A stretch of 64,000 bases of DNA from Gordonia hydrophobica NBRC 16057 (GCF_001592365.1 NZ_BCWU01000007.1:124001-188000); one strand, 5' to 3'; shown: positions 15,988 through 25,115, counted from the stretch's first letter. The notes: generated from the letters alone by a model not told the origin. Numbers and translations are program-made.

Positions 15988-17340
15988 TTACGCTGCTGCC
16001 GTGGGTGCGGCGGTCATGGTCCTTCTCGCGTTTGAGCGAATCGGTTCGCGGTGGCGATCCGGGTTCGCTTGGTCCAGTGGTGGGCGGAACCAGGGGTGGC
16101 GGTCGTGGCCGATGAAGACTTCCCAGCCGGTCTGATGGATCAGGGTGTGGTGCATGCGGCAGAGCAGGACGCAGTTGTCGATCGCAGTGTCTCCGCCCTC
16201 CGACCACGGAACGCAGTGGTGAGCGTCGGTCCAGGAGATCGGGCGTCCGCAGCCCGGGAACGCGCAGCCGCGGTCGCGGGCTTCCAGCGCTCGGCGGAGA
16301 CCGGCGGTCACCAGGCGGTGTTCCCTGCCGACGTCCAGCGGTGCCGAGTTCTGGTCGAGGATCACTCGGCGCATCGCTGCCTCGCAGAGGACGAGTCCGA
16401 CAGTCGCCGGGGAGACCGGGCCGGTGAAACCGAGTGACGCGACTTGCGACGAGCGTCCAGCTGCACTGCTGTCACCGCATTGCGTCGGGACGATCATGGT
16501 GACGTGCGGGAGAACCCCTCCCGAGACGGTCGGGCGCTCCTTGCTGTTGAGGTAGGTGCGAATGACCTGCGCGAGCGCATCGGATCGACGTTGTTTTGCG
16601 GTGCGCGGATCTCGCGAACCGTCGGGCTGCGGGATCGGCTTGCAGAGCGGGTCGAGCGCCTGGTTCAGTTCTTCGCCGGTCAAGGCGTCCAGATCGAGCG
16701 TCCCGGTGGTGCGGCCGTCGTCTCCGGTCACCAGCGTCATCTCGTTGAGATCGGGGTTTTCGGCGATCGGTACCGCATCGGGATCGGTCTCGTCGATCTC
16801 GGGTGCCCATTCCAGGGCGAGTTCGCGAGCCCGCTGGGACACATCGGCCGGAGTCACTTGGCAGGAGAGTCGCCGCGCCAGATCCGCCCGCCGATCCTCA
16901 TCCAGCGGCACCCGTCGACCCACGAACGCGACGCCTTTCCCGATGGCGTCGAGTTGTTCGATCGGGACGCCGCCGGTCCTCGCGTGCACCATCACGCCTG
17001 GCATCGTGTGCGCGGCGTGCCCGGTCCGCGCGTATCGGTGCGCGGCTGCGGGCGTGATGCCTAACTGCTTGAGGAGGTCGGTGCTGGTTTTGACTCGTTT
17101 CCGGGCCGGTAGTCCGGCTCGTCCGGCGGCGTCGGTCAGTCCCGACATCGCCGTCCCAGCGAGATTGACCACCCGATTCAACTGCGCCATGGTCTGCCCG
17201 ATGACGGCGTCATCGAAACCGACCGTCGAAGGACTCACGCATAAGCGGGCGAGTTCTCCTCCGGGTGCAGCGAGGGTGGGTGGGCTGAGCGCTTCGATGA
17301 GCGCGTCAGCGAATTCAGTGATGACGTCGACAATAGCCAC
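15988..17340 (-). CDS. DUF222 / HNH endonuclease domain protein (13E12 repeat family)
   Basis: Protein of 450 residues with an N-terminal DUF222 region and a C-terminal HNH nuclease motif: GCAFPGCGRPISWTDAHHCVPWS supplies the first Cys pair and His, and NCVLLCRMHHTLIHQTGW the second. This family is multicopy in mycobacteria and Gordonia (13E12 elements) and its role is unknown. The GTG at 17340 is preferred because gggggatt precedes it; the frame is open back to 17535, but that part is low-probability coding. Neighbouring repeats on both sides make this the most mobile-looking stretch of the window, though no transposase or integrase is present. Confidence 0.82.
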   Translation of the reverse strand: MAIVDVITEFADALIEALSPPTLAAPGGELARLCVSPSTVGFDDAVIGQTMAQLNRVVNLAGTAMSGLTDAAGRAGLPARKRVKTSTDLLKQLGITPAAAHRYARTGHAAHTMPGVMVHARTGGVPIEQLDAIGKGVAFVGRRVPLDEDRRADLARRLSCQVTPADVSQRARELALEWAPEIDETDPDAVPIAENPDLNEMTLVTGDDGRTTGTLDLDALTGEELNQALDPLCKPIPQPDGSRDPRTAKQRRSDALAQVIRTYLNSKERPTVSGGVLPHVTMIVPTQCGDSSAAGRSSQVASLGFTGPVSPATVGLVLCEAAMRRVILDQNSAPLDVGREHRLVTAGLRRALEARDRGCAFPGCGRPISWTDAHHCVPWSEGGDTAIDNCVLLCRMHHTLIHQTGWEVFIGHDRHPWFRPPLDQANPDRHREPIRSNARRTMTAAPTAAA

Positions 17341-17653
17341 GGCAATCCCCCTTGCCCTTGTTGGCGAACGCGACCCGATGCGGGTCGCGATCTTGGCTGG
17401 ACGCACTCCGGTAGGGAGCGCACCCTGAAATGTGAAGCGGAGCATCGCTTCCGGCCCGGGATCACCGAGCAGGAGGGCGGATGCGCCGCTGACGTTGGAC
17501 AACACGCACGACACCGATCCGACGCAAGCAGTCACCCCGCCGCCAGACCCCCGAAGCCCGTGAGGGCAGGGGGTCTGGCGACGTCGCAGGACAGGCCGCC
17601 GGCCCGAAGGCCCGGCACTAGATCACCCGCATCGCCCGGCCCCAACCCAAGGG

Positions 17654-17776
17654 GCCGACTCGAGAAGCGACTCCAACCCGAGGAGCCATCCCGAGGCGCG
17701 ACTCCAATCCAAGGAGCCGACCCGAGACACAGCCCCTACCCAGGGGCCGACCCGAGGAGTGACTCCCACCCAAGGA
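17654..17776. repeat. Degenerate 31-bp tandem repeat, four units
   Basis: Units 17654-17684, 17685-17715, 17716-17745 (30 bp) and 17746-17776 share the pattern gcc-gaccCGAGg...gactcc-aaccca-agga. A partial unit precedes them (ccccaacccaaggg). A period of 31 is not a multiple of three, so it is not protein-coding. It lies in the 826-bp gap 17341-18166 upstream of the HNH gene, which holds no convincing gene. Confidence 0.75.
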
Positions 17777-17924
17777 GCCGACTCACGGCGATTCGGCGTC
17801 GATCCGCATAACCCCTGCCGGCCGAACACTCGAACCGACGGCGGTCCTGCTTCCGTGCGCACCCACCGACCACCCCTTACAGCCCCTTGCTACGGAAGCG
17901 GTCCGTGTCGCCTGTGCGCGACGG

Positions 17925-18075
17925 CTATGAAGTTCTCAAACAACACGAGACGACCTTCCAGTCACCTCAATGAAGCTGTACAAACTATGATACATCTCAC
18001 GTTAAATAAGAACAAGGGTTCGATACATAAGACATGCGTCGACTGAATATCAGGACGAACTCGGATTGTCAGAGC
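17925..18075. other. Low-GC island in the gene-free gap
   Basis: About 150 bp of visibly AT-richer sequence (for example aaactatgatacatctcacg and gttaaataagaacaagg) inside very GC-rich DNA. No gene, tRNA or clear promoter is seen. It separates the repeat-bearing HNH region from the nitrite reductase fusion and may be a transfer scar or a replaced segment. Confidence 0.5.
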
Positions 18076-18166
18076 CCAGCGCTATCGTCAGACCTGCGAT
18101 CACCGGTCGACACAATCACCGTCCGGTCGCGACGGGACCACGGCCAACACAGTGGGTAGACGACCG

Positions 18167-20806
18167 CTACTCCACCACGATCTTCCCCATCGCCCCGCGG
18201 TCGCCGTCGACCATCCGGTGATTGACGAACGTATAGGTACCCGGCTCGGTGAACGTCATCTCCACAAAGCCTCCTTGAGCGGGCAGCAGTCCAAGCGCCT
18301 GCGACGCGCCGCCGAGGGCGTTGTCTCTCCGCAGGAGGTACGCGCCCTCCGAGTAGACGGTGTCGAACTGACTGCCGATCATGTGGAATGAGAGCGGCTC
18401 GTTGGGGCCTGCGTCGAGCACCCACATGCGGATGCGGTCGCCGACCTTCGCGTGCAGGGGGCGATACACGTACTGATTCGCATAGCCGTTGAACATCACC
18501 AGGTCCGGGACGGCGCCTGCGACAACCTTGTCCGCATTAATCGGTTCGCCGTCGGGTCCGAGGTACCACTCGGACTGCGTGAACGCGTACTCGGCGTCGA
18601 CCGGCGCGAGGTCGGGCGGGTCGATGATCACGGCGCCGAACATGCCTGCGGCCAGGTGGACCGACATCGGCATCGTGGCGCAGTGGTAGAGCCAGATCCC
18701 GCTGTGCTCGGCGCGGAACCGGTATACGAGACGTTCACCGGGATTGATGTCCCGCATGTTCGCATCCGGCGAGACCATCCCGGCGTGGAAATCGATCGAG
18801 TGCGCCATCGTGCCGTTGTTGACCAGCGTGATCTCGAACGTGTCACCGATCTTGCCCCGGAGTACCGGGCCCATGGTTCCGCCGTTGTAGGTCCAGCGCA
18901 CTGCACTCGTCCCGGGGGCGATCTCACCGGGCTCCTCGGTGACCTCGAACGTGTACCTGTGCACCTTCTCGGACGACGCCGGCGCGAGCCGCGGATCGCG
19001 GGCGACGAAGTCGGGCCCGGGATCGGTCATCAAGTCGACAGGGCCGGTCGCACTGTGGTGCCCGGAGTGGTCGCCGGAATCGTCGTCGCCCTCCACCTTG
19101 ATGTGCAGCACCATGCCCTGCTGCCGGTGGCCGACGATGGAGCACCATGCCTCCAGAGACCGTCCGACGACGGCGACCTCGACAGTGGCCGACTTCCCGG
19201 GCGCCAATCGCCCCGTGCTCTGGCCGGTCTCCAGGACGAGATCGTGCACCATGTCGTCCTTGTTGGTGACGTTGATGACCAGGCGATTCCCCTTGGGAAC
19301 GGTGATGGTTCCGGGGTCGAAGCGCATGCCGACCGCGTCGACCTGGACGGTCGTCGTCTGGCCGGTGGCCGTGACACCCGCGGATCCGTCGTCGCTCGCG
19401 AAACCGTTTCCACCGCCGAGCGCGACGCCGACCGAGATCACCAGCGCGAGTGCGGCCACCGCGGCGATGGCCTGCTGGCCGAGCTGCGGTCGCCGTTCCG
19501 GCGACGGGGCTGACTCGTGCGAGGGCTCGGGCGACGACGAGGACGCGGCGTCGTCGGGCTGCGCGGCAGCCGCTGTCATCGCGCGCCGCACCTTCATCGC
19601 GGCCACGGCACTGCGGATCATGATCGGCAGGAACATCGCGTACGCCAGCATGATCAGCGCCGACAGCGCGACCTTGACCCAGCTCTGCACCGGCAGCAGC
19701 CACAGCACCAGACCGCCGTTGATCACCAGCACTCGCCACAGCCACCAGGTGTCCATGAGCTTCTTGCCCGCCGCGGTCACCGGGCCGCCGCCCATCATCA
19801 CCGGCAGCAGATGACTCATGACGCCGAGCAGCAATTGCCCGGCGAATCCTGCGAGGAACCACACCGTGAGCAGCGTGATCCGGGAGGCTTCGAACGGGCC
19901 GGTCAGCAGGATCACGCCATACCCGGCCAGGGAGCCGATCAGCCACACCAGCGCCGCGGAGATCGACGCCGTCGCATACGAATGCGGTGCTCGACGCAGT
20001 ACGACGCGGACGAACGGACCGATCACGATCAGCCACCCGACCAGGTAGATTCCGACGCCGACGGCGGCGACCACCGGCCGGTCGGTGAGCGCACCCGCAC
20101 AGATCACCGCAATGCCGGCGGGCAGGACCGCCAGGGCCAGCGGTCGGCGTCGTGCGCCGACGTGGGGATCGCCGAAGAGTCGCGGGAACATCACCATCAG
20201 GACACCCGCCGCCGCGAGTCCGAGGAAGCCGAGGATATTGAGCGCCTGGTGCGTGACGAGGAGGCCCGCCTGCGTCGGATCGGCGAATCCGTAGGCGAGC
20301 GCAACACCGAAGCCGGCACCGAACGGCAGCGTGCACGCCGAGGTGACGAAGAACCAAACGCTCATCGCCTGTTCGGCCGGAGGCTGGCCGTTCGCAGCGC
20401 GGGTGCGCTGCGCTTCGCGGATCAGGAGCGCCAATGCGACGGCGTGCCAAGCGATGGCGGCGCCGATCAGGATCGCGCCGACCATCGTGACCTGCCACCA
20501 GGTACCGAGCATCCCGACGATGGTGACCACCAGTCCGAGGTTGACGGCGTAGATCCGGCCGATCTGCAGCGGTCGTCGCTCCGGCGGCAAATGATGACCG
20601 AGGAATCGTTCGGCGAGCGTCTGCGACCACAGCAGGATCGAGTTCGCGACCAGGCCGATCGTGAAGATGTGGACGATGAGCCACCGCGAACTCGGGAGCA
20701 TCCAATGCAGGAGTCCGGCCAGGACCAACACGGTCATCCATACCCGGACCGGCATGCCCGCCCGCCGGTGCCAGCTCATCGGACGACGATCTCGCTTAGT
20801 GCTCAC
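18167..20806 (-). CDS. Three-part fusion: polytopic membrane domain, cupredoxin, and copper nitrite reductase (NirK/AniA-like)
   Basis: Protein of 879 residues. Residues about 20-420 form a multi-helix membrane domain, and a short charged linker plus another helix follow (about 455-470). A cupredoxin domain (about 490-590) has type-1 copper ligands in MVHDLVLE, EAWCSIVGHRQQGM. The rest is a two-domain multicopper oxidase of nitrite reductase type. HSIDFHAGM gives a type-1 His, catalytic Asp and type-2 His. LYHCATMPMSVHLAAGM gives type-2 His and type-1 Cys, His, Met; FHMIGSQFD gives the catalytic His as in AniA; FVNHRMV gives the last type-2 His. It probably reduces nitrite to NO on the outer face, with electrons passing through the fused domains (inference). 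The GTG start sits inside a palindrome; ATG 20779 is an alternative. Confidence 0.85.
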   Translation of the reverse strand: MSTKRDRRPMSWHRRAGMPVRVWMTVLVLAGLLHWMLPSSRWLIVHIFTIGLVANSILLWSQTLAERFLGHHLPPERRPLQIGRIYAVNLGLVVTIVGMLGTWWQVTMVGAILIGAAIAWHAVALALLIREAQRTRAANGQPPAEQAMSVWFFVTSACTLPFGAGFGVALAYGFADPTQAGLLVTHQALNILGFLGLAAAGVLMVMFPRLFGDPHVGARRRPLALAVLPAGIAVICAGALTDRPVVAAVGVGIYLVGWLIVIGPFVRVVLRRAPHSYATASISAALVWLIGSLAGYGVILLTGPFEASRITLLTVWFLAGFAGQLLLGVMSHLLPVMMGGGPVTAAGKKLMDTWWLWRVLVINGGLVLWLLPVQSWVKVALSALIMLAYAMFLPIMIRSAVAAMKVRRAMTAAAAQPDDAASSSSPEPSHESAPSPERRPQLGQQAIAAVAALALVISVGVALGGGNGFASDDGSAGVTATGQTTTVQVDAVGMRFDPGTITVPKGNRLVINVTNKDDMVHDLVLETGQSTGRLAPGKSATVEVAVVGRSLEAWCSIVGHRQQGMVLHIKVEGDDDSGDHSGHHSATGPVDLMTDPGPDFVARDPRLAPASSEKVHRYTFEVTEEPGEIAPGTSAVRWTYNGGTMGPVLRGKIGDTFEITLVNNGTMAHSIDFHAGMVSPDANMRDINPGERLVYRFRAEHSGIWLYHCATMPMSVHLAAGMFGAVIIDPPDLAPVDAEYAFTQSEWYLGPDGEPINADKVVAGAVPDLVMFNGYANQYVYRPLHAKVGDRIRMWVLDAGPNEPLSFHMIGSQFDTVYSEGAYLLRRDNALGGASQALGLLPAQGGFVEMTFTEPGTYTFVNHRMVDGDRGAMGKIVVE

Positions 20807-20823
20807 TCCTTGATATTAAGGAG
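20806..20823. promoter_or_regulatory. Palindrome CTCCTT-gatatt-AAGGAG over the start of the nitrite reductase fusion
   Basis: Perfect 6-bp arms with a 6-bp spacer overlapping the GTG start. The minus-strand AAGGAG is also a Shine-Dalgarno-like sequence, too close to the GTG. The palindrome could therefore be an operator, could occlude the ribosome site, or could mean that the true start is the ATG at 20779. Confidence 0.4.
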
Positions 20824-20837
20824 AGAACTACTCGAAA

Positions 20838-20876
20838 AGGTTCGGTGGCGACGTGGATCACGCCGCCACCGAACCT
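20838..20876 (-). terminator. Terminator hairpin after tRNA-Thr
   Basis: Perfect 13-bp inverted repeat AGGTTCGGTGGCG ... CGCCACCGAACCT with a 13-bp loop, directly downstream of the minus-strand tRNA gene and before the nitrite reductase start. Confidence 0.75.
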
Positions 20877-20880
20877 CACA

Positions 20881-20955
20881 TGGAGCCCCCTGTCGGGATT
20901 GAACCGACGACCTTCGCTTTACAAGAGCGGTGCTCTACCACTGAGCTAAGGAGGC
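20881..20955 (-). tRNA. tRNA-Thr (anticodon TGT)
   Basis: The minus strand gives a 75-nt cloverleaf with an encoded CCA end. The acceptor stem GCCTCCT pairs with AGGGGGC. The D-arm is GCTCAGTGGTAGAGC, the anticodon arm CCGCT-CTTGTAA-AGCG(A) with anticodon TGT, and the T-arm is GTCGG-TTCGATT-CCGAC. A TATACT -10 box lies 11 bp upstream (20966-20971). Confidence 0.95.
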
Positions 20956-21132
20956 CTGCCGCGGAAGTATATAGGGTCACACTCGACAGCCGTAACGCCC
21001 GGTGGTGCTGCGACGACTTCCCTCGGGAACCGGCGCGCGCGACGCCTGCACGACCGGCCGCGCGGATGCCAAAATCGATAGCGGCGAGGCGTTCAGCGCA
21101 GCATTTCCACGACGATCCAGTGAGGAGGCACG

Positions 21133-22602
21133 GTGCAACTGAAGGGTGTGTTCCAGCGAGGACTGAGCAAGGTCCTCGGTGAGGCCACAGCGACGATCGA
21201 CACCATCGAGCCGGGCAGCATCGTCGTCGCACCCCGCAAACCGATCCCGCTCGACGACGAGGGGGCGATCACCGAAGTCCTCGACCTCGCGGCGCGGATC
21301 GGCGCGGTCCTCCTCGACTCCGGCACCGGCGCCACCGACACGCTGAGCCAGATCGAGTTCGTCGCGGGCATCTACGGCCTCGAGGACGTCGAAGTGGACG
21401 TCACGTTCAACACCATTCACATCAGCGCCCGACGCGGCCCCACGCTGCCGCCGGTCACCACGGTCCGCACCGTGCACTACCGGTCGCTCGACTTCACCCG
21501 ACTCGCCCACGTCGACCGCCTGGTCCGACGCATCCGCCAGTTGGCGATCACGCCCGGCACCGCGCACCGCATCGTCGACGGCATCACCAGCGCACCGCAT
21601 CCGTACCCATACTGGGTCGCGAACCTGTCGTGGGGCGTCATGGCGTTGGGCATCTCGATCCTGCTCGGCGGCACCCCGATCGTCGGCACGACGTCGTTCC
21701 TCACCACCATCGTGATCGTCGCGATCAACCGTCGCCTGGCGCGAATCGGCACGCCCATCTTCTTTCAACAGATGCTGGGTGGTTTCATCGCCGTCTTACC
21801 TGCAGCGGCGCTCTATCACTGGCGCGAACCACTGCATCTGGACTTCGCACCGTCGCAGATCGTCGCAGCGGGCATCGTGGTCTTGCTGTCCGGGTTGTCG
21901 TTGGTGGGCTCGGTGCAGGACGCGATCACCGGCGCCCCCATCACCGGAACGGCACGCTTCTCCGAAGTGGTGCTGATGACCGGCGGCATCCTCGCGGGCG
22001 TCGCCTTGGCGATCCGAACCGTCGAGACGATGGGCGTGGTCCTGCCGCCACTCGGCACCAGCTCGCCGTTCGGTCCGTCCAATCCCATTCCGAGCCTGAT
22101 CGGCGGCGCGCTCGCCGCGGGTGCGTTCGCGGCGGCCAGCTATGCCGAACGACGCGCCATCCCGGTCGCACTCGGCGCGGGCATGCTCGCGTCGGGCGTG
22201 GTGAGCGCGTTGTCGTTCACGTCGGCGGGTTCGATCGTGGCGAGTGCGCTGGCCGCCGTCCTCGTCGGCCTCCTCGGTGGTCTGGCCGCACGTCGTGCCC
22301 TGGTGCCGCCGCTGGTCGTGGCGGTCTCGGGCATCACCCCGCTGTTGCCCGGCCTCGCAATGTATCGCGGCCTGTACGGCGTGATGAGCGAGCAGACCAT
22401 CCCCGGTTTCCGGGAGCTCGCGACGGCGATCACCATCGGCTGCTCCATCGCGGCGGGCGTCACGTTGGGCGAGTTCATCGCCCGCACCCTGAAACGCCCC
22501 ACCCTGCCTGCGGGATTGATTCCTCCGCGGATCCCGCGACGCGAGAATCGGCTCGACCGCTTGACCCTCACGCGACGTAAGCCTCCACGCTGGAAGACAT
22601 GA
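21133..22602 (+). CDS. thrE: Threonine/serine exporter family protein (ThrE)
   Basis: Inner-membrane exporter of 489 residues, normal for single-chain ThrE of actinobacteria, which expels L-threonine and L-serine with the proton gradient. The soluble N-terminal half (DUF1212-like: LAARIGAVLLDSGTGATDT, ITSAPHPYPYW) is followed by about ten helices in two groups (DUF1212 and DUF3815-like), including LLSGLSLVGSVQDAITG and GITPLLPGLAMYRGLYG. The GTG start follows a strong tgaggagg. The stop overlaps the MerR-type gene by 4 bp (ATGA), so the regulator is co-expressed. Confidence 0.9.
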   Translation: MQLKGVFQRGLSKVLGEATATIDTIEPGSIVVAPRKPIPLDDEGAITEVLDLAARIGAVLLDSGTGATDTLSQIEFVAGIYGLEDVEVDVTFNTIHISARRGPTLPPVTTVRTVHYRSLDFTRLAHVDRLVRRIRQLAITPGTAHRIVDGITSAPHPYPYWVANLSWGVMALGISILLGGTPIVGTTSFLTTIVIVAINRRLARIGTPIFFQQMLGGFIAVLPAAALYHWREPLHLDFAPSQIVAAGIVVLLSGLSLVGSVQDAITGAPITGTARFSEVVLMTGGILAGVALAIRTVETMGVVLPPLGTSSPFGPSNPIPSLIGGALAAGAFAAASYAERRAIPVALGAGMLASGVVSALSFTSAGSIVASALAAVLVGLLGGLAARRALVPPLVVAVSGITPLLPGLAMYRGLYGVMSEQTIPGFRELATAITIGCSIAAGVTLGEFIARTLKRPTLPAGLIPPRIPRRENRLDRLTLTRRKPPRWKT

Positions 22603-23393
22603 CGGTGACCAGCGACGCGAACAGCAGCCGGCGAGCCTCCACCTGGACGGTGGGCAGGCTCGCGGACCTGACCGGAGTCACGGTGCGCACCCTGCACCAC
22701 TACGACCGGATCGGACTGCTGTCGCCGACGACGCGCACGCATGCGGGATATCGCCTCTACACCGAGGACGACGTCGCCCGCCTGCAGCGCATCGTCCTCT
22801 ACCGGCGGCTCGAGATGCCGCTGGACGAGATCGCGGCGCTGCTCGACGGAGACGACGACCCGGTCGCTCATCTCCGGAGGCAGCGCGCCGCCGTCATGTC
22901 CCGGCTGGGCGAGCTGACCGAACTCGTCTCGGCCATCGATCGAGCGATGGAGAGAGAAATGACAGGGCGACCGGCGACCGACGCCGACATGCGAGAGATC
23001 TTCGGCGACGGCTTCAAGGACGAGTACCAGGACGAGGCACAGCAGCGGTGGGGCGACACCGACGCCTGGAAGCAGTCCGCCGAGCGGACCGCGAGGTTCA
23101 CCAAGGCGGACTGGCAGGCGGTGAAGGAGGAGACCGACGCGATCAACGCCGCCTTCGTGGCGGCCAAGCGCTCCGGCGCGCCCGCGTCGAGTGAGACTGC
23201 GATGGACGCGGCGGAGGAGGCGCGACGACAGATCAACGACCGCTTCTACGACTGCAGTCACCAGTTCCACGTCTGCCTCGGCGACATGTACGTGAGCGAC
23301 CCGCGGTTCACGGCGACGTACGACGACCTCGAGCCCGGACTGGCGCAGTATGTGCGCGACGCGATCGTCGCGAACGCAGCTCGCCACGCCTGA
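22599..23393 (+). CDS. MerR-family regulator with TipAS-like ligand domain
   Basis: Protein of 264 residues. The N-terminal MerR winged helix (WTVGRLADLTGVTVRTLHHYDRIGLLSP, about 16-43; GYRLYTEDDVARLQRI) is followed by a coiled-coil. A C-terminal TipAS-type antibiotic-recognition domain follows (GFKDEYQDEAQQRWGDTDAW ... FYDCSHQFHVCLGDMYVSDPRF). TipA-like regulators bind thiopeptides or other planar drugs and activate export or resistance genes. Its coupling to thrE by 4-bp overlap suggests the exporter is one target, but no operator is obvious nearby. Confidence 0.88.
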   Translation: MTVTSDANSSRRASTWTVGRLADLTGVTVRTLHHYDRIGLLSPTTRTHAGYRLYTEDDVARLQRIVLYRRLEMPLDEIAALLDGDDDPVAHLRRQRAAVMSRLGELTELVSAIDRAMEREMTGRPATDADMREIFGDGFKDEYQDEAQQRWGDTDAWKQSAERTARFTKADWQAVKEETDAINAAFVAAKRSGAPASSETAMDAAEEARRQINDRFYDCSHQFHVCLGDMYVSDPRFTATYDDLEPGLAQYVRDAIVANAARHA

Positions 23394-23394
23394 T

Positions 23395-23442
23395 GTGCCT
23401 CCTCAATCCTTGTCCGGGTCTCGGCAGGGATTGAGGAGACAC
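23395..23442. repeat. Shortened relative of the 742-907 palindromic element
   Basis: Inverted repeat of 15 bp with one mismatch (left arm GTGCCTCCTCAATCC, right arm 23428-23442) around an 18-bp loop. Its reverse complement shares cgagacccg and aaggattgaggag with the right part of the 742-907 element, so it looks like an internally deleted copy. It lies directly after the MerR-type stop and may double as a terminator. Confidence 0.75.
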
Positions 23443-23516
23443 CCCTAATCGGACCGCGGTCCTGATGAGCGGAGCACGCCGCGAACTACCCGGTTCGCTC
23501 AGGTAGAATCCCCCGC

Positions 23517-23681
23517 ATGGCAGCAAAGACGACCGACATCGCCGAAGACGACGAGCTGGAGCCGGTGGCCGACGAGACCGCCCATCAGGCCCGCCGCGTG
23601 GTGGCCGCATACGCCACCGACGCTGACGAGTGCCGGATGCTTTTCTCGATGCTGGGCATCGCCCCGGGCGAGACCGCCTGA
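23517..23681 (+). CDS. Small acidic protein upstream of otsA (54 residues)
   Basis: Short open frame from ATG 23517 to TGA 23681. It begins MAAKTTDIAEDDELEPVADE and ends LFSMLGIAPGETA, acidic at the front and helical after (QARRVVAAYATDADECRMLF). It ends 3 bp before the otsA start, giving operon-like spacing. Codon use (G/C at third positions) fits a real gene. I recall small proteins of this kind before otsA in related genomes but know no function. It could be a small partner of trehalose synthesis. Confidence 0.7.
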   Translation: MAAKTTDIAEDDELEPVADETAHQARRVVAAYATDADECRMLFSMLGIAPGETA

Positions 23682-23684
23682 GGG

Positions 23685-25115
23685 ATGACTTCGCCCGGAG
23701 GGCACCCTGCGGCGGGTGCGAGTTTCGTCGTCGTCGCAAATCGACTCCCCGTCGACAAGCGTGTGCTTCCCGACGGTTCCACCGTGTGGAAGCGCGCTCC
23801 CGGCGGATTGGTGACCGCGCTGACCCCCACCCTCGCTTCCCGTACGGGTGCCTGGGTGGGGTGGTCCGGCATCCCTGACTCGGACGAGAACCCGCACGTC
23901 GACGGCATCGACATCCATGCCGTTCCGTTGAGCGGCGACGAGATCGCCGACTACTACGAGGGCTTCTCGAACGCCACACTGTGGCCGCTGTACCACGACG
24001 TGCTCGTGAAGCCCGAGTACCGCCACGACTGGTGGGACACTTATGTCCGTGTGAACCGCCGGTTCGCGGAAGCCGCGTCGCGTGCTGCGGCTCAGGGGGC
24101 GACGGTGTGGGTGCAGGACTATCAGCTCCAGCTGGTTCCGGCGATGCTCCGCGAACTCCGACCGGATCTGTCGATCGGCTTCTTCCTGCACATCCCGTTC
24201 CCGCCGCGGGAACTGTTCAGCCAGCTGCCGTGGCGCACCGAGATCCTGGAAGGGCTCCTGGGCGCCGACCTCATCGGCTTCCATCTGCCGGGCGGCGCGG
24301 AGAACTTCCTGTCGCTGGTCCGACGGTTCCTGCACGCCGACGCCTCGCGTGACGCCGTCGGCATCCGCGACGGCTACGGCACCGTCGACTACGACGGCCG
24401 CACGGTGAAGGTCGGGTCGTTCCCGATCTCGATCGATTCGGCGACCGTCGCGACGAACGCGGCAGCCACCGGCGATCGTGCCGCGCAGATCCGCGCCGAA
24501 CTCGGCGACCCCGACATCGTGATGCTGGGCGTCGACCGCCTCGACTACACCAAGGGCATCGACGTCCGGCTCGCCGGCCTGGAACGACTCTTCGCCGCCG
24601 GTCGTCTCGATCCCGCGAAGACGGTGCTGGTGCAGTTGGCGAGCCCGAGCCGCGAGCGCGTCGACAGCTACATCGACATCCGGAATCGGATCGAGCAGAC
24701 CGTCGGCCACATCAACGGCACCTACGGGACCGTCGACCATCCGCCGGTCCGCTACCTGTTGAAGCCGGTGCCACGCGACGAACTCCTCGCCTACTTCCGC
24801 GCCGCCGACGTCTGCCTGGTGACCCCGCTGCGCGACGGGATGAATCTGGTCGCGAAGGAGTACATCGCCTCGCGCGACGACCTCGGCGGGGCCCTCGTCC
24901 TGTCGGAGTTCACCGGTGCGGCCGCCGAACTCACCGAGGCCTACTTGGTCAACCCGTACGACGAGCGCAGTGTCGACGACGCCATCGAGGCAGCGGCGAC
25001 CGATCCCGCCGACGTTCGCGGCAAACGAATGCAGGCGCTGCACGATCAGGTGATGACCAACGACGTCGACCAGTGGGCCCAAGCCTTCCTCGACACCCTG
25101 GCCGGCGAACGATGA
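23685..25115 (+). CDS. otsA: Alpha,alpha-trehalose-phosphate synthase (OtsA)
   Basis: GT20 glycosyltransferase of 476 residues that joins UDP- or ADP-glucose to glucose-6-phosphate to make trehalose-6-phosphate in the cytoplasm. Visible signatures are [13 protein letters not shown] at the start, [62 protein letters not shown], and [19 protein letters not shown] near the end, all characteristic of OtsA. Its last four bases overlap the otsB start, so the two steps of trehalose synthesis are coupled. Trehalose also feeds mycolate ester synthesis in this bacterial group. Confidence 0.96.
   Translation: MTSPGGHPAAGASFVVVANRLPVDKRVLPDGSTVWKRAPGGLVTALTPTLASRTGAWVGWSGIPDSDENPHVDGIDIHAVPLSGDEIADYYEGFSNATLWPLYHDVLVKPEYRHDWWDTYVRVNRRFAEAASRAAAQGATVWVQDYQLQLVPAMLRELRPDLSIGFFLHIPFPPRELFSQLPWRTEILEGLLGADLIGFHLPGGAENFLSLVRRFLHADASRDAVGIRDGYGTVDYDGRTVKVGSFPISIDSATVATNAAATGDRAAQIRAELGDPDIVMLGVDRLDYTKGIDVRLAGLERLFAAGRLDPAKTVLVQLASPSRERVDSYIDIRNRIEQTVGHINGTYGTVDHPPVRYLLKPVPRDELLAYFRAADVCLVTPLRDGMNLVAKEYIASRDDLGGALVLSEFTGAAAELTEAYLVNPYDERSVDDAIEAAATDPADVRGKRMQALHDQVMTNDVDQWAQAFLDTLAGER

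Noticed and set aside
17623..17862. Minus-strand frame with repeated WVG/RVG-like residues
   Set aside because: It translates the 31-bp tandem repeat; the period is not a multiple of three, so the frame shifts in each unit and no start signal is present.
18390..18410. Possible loss of the catalytic His of nitrite reductase (GGH to GSQ)
   Set aside because: Compared with AniA (FHVIGEIFD, recalled), the catalytic His is the one in FHMIG, which is present.
19010..20741. Long antisense frames over the nitrite reductase fusion
   Set aside because: High G+C gives long spurious frames on the other strand; residues are Arg/Pro/Ala-rich with no family features.
20853..21182. Open frame reading PVGIEPTTFALQERCSTTELRR
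   Set aside because: This is the well-known translation artefact of a tRNA gene; it overlaps tRNA-Thr antisense.
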